From the NCBI GenBank assembly GCA_015067375.1, contig SVMQ01000065.1:1-9614 (forward strand): DNA of 9,614 nucleotides, read 5' to 3'. Made by a program: the position numbers and the translations under genes. This DNA is from Oscillospiraceae bacterium (lineage in GTDB: Bacteria > Bacillota > Clostridia > Oscillospirales > Ruminococcaceae). Below are positions 7,801 to 9,614 of the stretch, in pieces; the stretch's first letter is position 1, and the number at the start of each line of letters is the position of its first letter. The notes under the pieces are model-generated. The model had not been told where the DNA came from and made no database searches. It saw nothing but the letters and a program-made list of their open reading frames with translations.

Positions 7801-8485
7801 ATATGTAGTTGACGGGTTTGCAAAAGCGGGTATAGATATTTCAACTCGTCAAGCCGAGCAGTATGTCAGGCTTTGTGATTTCATGGTCGAATATAATAAA
7901 AATGTCAATCTCACTGCTATAACCGAATTTGAGGACGTGGTGATGAAGCATTTTATTGATAGTGTTCTTCCGTTTACGATGGTAGAGATAGATCAAGGCG
8001 CGAGCTTTATTGATGTTGGCACAGGTGCAGGCTTTCCATCTCTTCCACTGCTGATATATCGTCCTGATTTAAAAGCCACGCTCTGTGACAGTCTTAATAA
8101 GAGATGCGTATATCTTGAAAAGGCTTGCGCTGAGATTGGTGTTACTGCAAAGATCGTCCATGCGCGAAGCGAGGAGCTTGGACGCAAGCTTCGCGAAGAA
8201 TTCGACTTTGCTACAGCAAGGGCAGTTGCAGCAATGCCCGTTTTGATGGAATATTGTCTGCCATTTGTTAAGGTAGGTGGCAGGTTCATTGCATTAAAAT
8301 CGGTCAACGAGGATATCTCGGTGGCAGCGAATGCAGCGAAGCTCCTTGGCGGCTCAACTCCTGAAGTTACTGACTACACGCTTCCAAGTGGCGATGACAG
8401 ACGCTTTGTTATAACAAAAAAGATATCAGCAACTCCGACAAAATATCCAAGAAGCTCAACTAATATTGCAAAGAAACCGCTTTAA
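7787..8485 (+). CDS. rsmG: 16S rRNA (guanine527-N7)-methyltransferase RsmG (GidB)
   Basis: It methylates N7 of G527 (E. coli numbering) in 16S rRNA with S-adenosylmethionine; loss of this enzyme gives low-level streptomycin resistance in several bacteria. The product is 232 aa, near the usual 215-240. The N-terminal helices contain the family motif [20 protein letters not shown] (39-58). SAM-binding motif I is [14 protein letters not shown] (75-88). [13 protein letters not shown] (100-112) gives the acidic ribose-contact region. [21 protein letters not shown] (142-162) and GGRFIALKS complete the Rossmann-like fold. The C-terminus TKYPR...KKPL is typical. It overlaps mnmG by 14 nt and has no promoter of its own that I can see. 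The stop codon and final codons lie inside the following terminator hairpin. Confidence 0.95.
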   Translation: MDRIKYVVDGFAKAGIDISTRQAEQYVRLCDFMVEYNKNVNLTAITEFEDVVMKHFIDSVLPFTMVEIDQGASFIDVGTGAGFPSLPLLIYRPDLKATLCDSLNKRCVYLEKACAEIGVTAKIVHARSEELGRKLREEFDFATARAVAAMPVLMEYCLPFVKVGGRFIALKSVNEDISVAANAAKLLGGSTPEVTDYTLPSGDDRRFVITKKISATPTKYPRSSTNIAKKPL

Positions 8486-8498
8486 TGCGGTTTCTTTT
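8470..8498 (+). terminator. Intrinsic terminator overlapping the rsmG stop codon
   Basis: AAAGAAACCGC (8470-8480) pairs perfectly with GCGGTTTCTTT (8487-8497), 11 bp with a 6-nt loop that contains the TAA stop (8483-8485). The T-rich right arm merges into TTTTGT, giving a modest U-tract. The left arm encodes the last residues of RsmG (AKKPL), so a ribosome finishing rsmG would cover the hairpin. Confidence 0.8.
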
Positions 8499-8532
8499 GT
8501 ATTATATAGTCATATCTTCATGATTCCTGCGA

Positions 8533-8550
8533 TATTTCCCTATGGAAATA
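8533..8550. repeat. Inverted repeat resembling a Noc binding site, at the noc promoter
   Basis: TATTTCC and GGAAATA form 7-bp arms around CTAT. The arms match those of the known Noc site ATTTCCCGGGAAAT, but the centre is 4 bp and not 2 bp. It overlaps the predicted -35 of noc, as an autoregulatory operator would. The repeat is seen; the operator role is inference. Confidence 0.45.
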
Positions 8551-8571
8551 ATGTGTTCTTAATGGTACAAT
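8543..8571 (+). promoter_or_regulatory. Probable sigma-A promoter of noc
   Basis: TACAAT (8566-8571) is preceded by TGG, an extended -10. At 17 nt upstream lies TGGAAA (8543-8548), a weak -35 with 4 of 6 matches. The start would be near 8578, leaving a very short leader in front of the AAAGGAGG (8583-8590). The terminator behind rsmG makes a separate promoter for noc likely. Confidence 0.55.
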
Positions 8572-8595
8572 TGAAATATAACAAAGGAGGTACTT

Positions 8596-9405
8596 ATGAA
8601 AACATTATTTGCACAAAAAGAAAAGCAGGTTCAGAAAGTTGTTCTTATTTCAGTTGAAAGCCTTGCGGCTAATAAAGCACAGCCCAGAAAAAATTTCGAT
8701 GAAGTGTCGATATACTCATTGGCGCAGAGTATTAAGGAGAACGGTATCTTGCAGCCGATTTGTGTACGAAGAAATGGCATCATGTATGAGATAATCAGTG
8801 GCGAGAGAAGATGCCGCGCTGCAAAGCTTGCAGGGCTGACAGAAGTACCATGTATCGTTATGGAGGTGGATGACGAGCGTTCTGCAGTGCTTGCGCTTAT
8901 CGAAAATATACAGCGCAGTGATCTCAGTTATTTTGAAGAGGCTATTGCTATCAACGAGCTTATCACAGTATATGGATTAACCCAATCTGAGGCAGCAAAG
9001 CGGCTCGGCAAGGCACAATCAACAGTTGCAAATAAGCTGCGGTTGCTGAGATTTACAGATGCTGAACGAAATCTGCTTGCAGGGAGCAGCGTTTCTGAGC
9101 GGCAGGCGCGTGCGCTGATAAGGATAGATGATAACGGAAAAAGGGCAAAGCTGCTGTATGATGTTGTACGAAGGCATCTTAATCTGGAGCAGACAGAAGC
9201 ATTGGTGAATGATTGTTTGTCCGGTGGTAGTCATAATGTAAAGCAATCAAAGAAGTCAATCTTTAATATTCCGGTGCCTAAAGTATATCTGAACAGTATA
9301 GACCGCATCGTCAGCAGAATGAAGAGCGCTAATATCTCTTGCGAAACGATAACTAATCACAATGATGGGTATTTTGAATATACGATAAAAATACCTATAG
9401 AATAA
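8596..9405 (+). CDS. noc: Noc/ParB-family nucleoid occlusion or partition protein
   Basis: This is a CTP-dependent DNA clamp of the ParB/Noc family, 269 aa. The N-terminal CTPase domain has AQPRKNFD (28-35), GERRCRAA (69-76, the family GERRxRA) and ENIQRSDL (103-110). The helix-turn-helix is about 128-151 (LTQSEAAKRLGKAQSTVANK). The four specificity positions defined for this family read Q141, K147, R152 and R169, against Q/K/K/R in Bacillus Noc and R/T/A/G in Caulobacter ParB, so this looks Noc-like. The C-terminal domain (about 222-269) has a helix and strands ending in YTIKIPIE, probably for dimerisation. Bacillus Noc has an N-terminal amphipathic membrane-binding helix; here the first residues (MKTLFAQKEK) are short and only weakly suggestive. 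The position after rsmG is the standard noc position. ATG 8596 has AAAGGAGG 5 nt upstream. A partition ParB role cannot be excluded, because the nearby sites are parS-type. Confidence 0.85.
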   Translation: MKTLFAQKEKQVQKVVLISVESLAANKAQPRKNFDEVSIYSLAQSIKENGILQPICVRRNGIMYEIISGERRCRAAKLAGLTEVPCIVMEVDDERSAVLALIENIQRSDLSYFEEAIAINELITVYGLTQSEAAKRLGKAQSTVANKLRLLRFTDAERNLLAGSSVSERQARALIRIDDNGKRAKLLYDVVRRHLNLEQTEALVNDCLSGGSHNVKQSKKSIFNIPVPKVYLNSIDRIVSRMKSANISCETITNHNDGYFEYTIKIPIE

Positions 9406-9409
9406 TGAA

Positions 9410-9425
9410 TGTTCCACGTGGAACA
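9410..9425. promoter_or_regulatory. parS-type palindrome behind noc, site 1
   Basis: TGTTCCACGTGGAACA, identical over 16 bp to the site before mnmG. It begins 4 nt after the noc stop codon. Confidence 0.85.
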
Positions 9426-9441
9426 TAGCAAAAAAGGAAAA

Positions 9442-9457
9442 AGTTCCACGTGGAACA
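9442..9457. promoter_or_regulatory. parS-type palindrome behind noc, site 2
   Basis: GTTCCACGTGGAAC (9443-9456) is a perfect 14-bp palindrome; the outermost left base is A and not T, so one flank mismatches. Its centre is 32 bp from that of site 1, about three helical turns, putting both on the same DNA face. Confidence 0.8.
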
Positions 9458-9488
9458 AAAAATGTTCAAAAACAGCGGTGTCAGAGGT

Positions 9489-9614
9489 TGAAGTGAACCC
9501 CAAAGTTTAGACAGAATTATTAAATAATATGAAAATGAGTTCGGTATTGCACCGGGCTCATTTTTAGTCTAGAAGAAATTCTTTCGTGATTGTAATAATG
9601 AATGTATTCATTCA
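9489..9614 (-). mobile_element. End of an IS3-family insertion sequence (partial)
   Basis: The terminal inverted repeat appears to be 9489-9513. It starts with TG and holds CCCCAAAGTTTAGACA (9498-9513), typical of IS150-like IS3 members. The transposase gene enters from the right, ending 7 bp inside the repeat. The boundary may alternatively be at TG 9494. The other end and any target duplication lie outside the window. It sits between noc and wherever soj/parA lies. Confidence 0.75.
9520..9614 (-). CDS. IS3-family transposase OrfB, C-terminal end (partial)
   Basis: Minus strand, running in from beyond the window and stopping with TAA at 9522-9520. The 30 visible residues include EYIHYYNHERISSRLKMSP and then VQYRTHF, the hallmark C-terminal end of IS3-family DDE transposases after the rve integrase core. 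The catalytic residues lie outside the window, so it is not known whether the element is intact. Confidence 0.85.
   Translation of the reverse strand, partial: NEYIHYYNHERISSRLKMSPVQYRTHFHII

Larger units (their letters stand above)
8486..8595 (+). other. rsmG-noc intergenic region
   Basis: This 110-bp gap carries the right terminator arm, an inverted repeat (8533-8550), a promoter (8543-8571) and the strong AAAGGAGG ribosome binding site of noc (8583-8590). No small gene is supported. Confidence 0.6.

Noticed and set aside
8466..8657. Small open frame across the rsmG-noc gap
   Set aside because: It overlaps the terminator, promoter and ribosome binding site of noc and lacks its own ribosome binding site.
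1..9614. CRISPR array, tRNA, rRNA, riboswitch, toxin-antitoxin or defence genes
   Set aside because: No spaced direct repeats, no cloverleaf or rRNA signatures, and no unexplained gene pair were found; the space is almost fully used by the named genes.

Overview
The window looks like a chromosomal, origin-associated housekeeping segment from a mid-GC anaerobic member of the Bacillota, class Clostridia. The Oscillospiraceae/Ruminococcus side fits best. The reasons are strong AGGAGG-type ribosome binding sites, consensus sigma-A promoters, the mnmG-rsmG-noc block typical of Gram-positive bacteria, the sequence style of the Noc-like protein, and the GyrA/GyrB variants. The placement is from family knowledge and not from a search.

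Layout. Positions 1-251 hold the 5' part of a divergently transcribed gene for a secreted protein (signal peptide, probable YcdB/YcdC domain). Positions 252-537 are an A/T-rich divergent intergenic region with a near-consensus extended -10 promoter for the gyrase operon. Positions 538-5822 hold gyrB, a small gene for a two-helix membrane protein of YcxB-like type, and gyrA, closed by a strong intrinsic terminator. A perfect parS-type palindrome (5873-5888) follows at once, in the leader of mnmG. mnmG and rsmG overlap by 14 nt, and the rsmG stop codon lies in the loop of the next terminator. After a 110-nt gap with its own promoter comes a noc/parB-type gene. Two more parS-type palindromes, 32 bp apart, lie directly behind its stop codon. 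From about 9489 to the window edge is the end of an IS3-family (IS150-group-like) insertion sequence, with the C-terminus of its transposase on the minus strand.

How the genes work together. GyrB and GyrA form DNA gyrase (supercoiling). MnmG makes the cmnm5U wobble modification of tRNA, and RsmG methylates 16S rRNA. The Noc/ParB-type CTPase with nearby parS-type sites belongs to nucleoid occlusion or chromosome segregation. In the classical Gram-positive arrangement gyrBA and mnmG-rsmG-noc lie on opposite sides of dnaA/oriC. Here they are adjacent and co-directional, with dnaA, dnaN, recF and mnmE absent from between them.

Most noteworthy points. (1) The Noc-like protein carries Noc-type DNA-specificity residues (Q141, K147, R152, R169), yet the three palindromes around it are parS-type. 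An imperfect Noc-site-like inverted repeat overlaps the -35 of its own promoter. (2) A parS-type site sits in the leader of mnmG. (3) A membrane-protein gene is inserted between gyrB and gyrA. (4) The gyrase has several distinctive features: Ala at the quinolone Ser83 position of GyrA, Trp at the Lys447 position of GyrB, a Lys-rich GyrB loop and a long acidic GyrA tail. (5) An IS end lies where soj/parA would be expected. I see no wholly new system; the novelty is in regulation, site/protein pairing and gene order.
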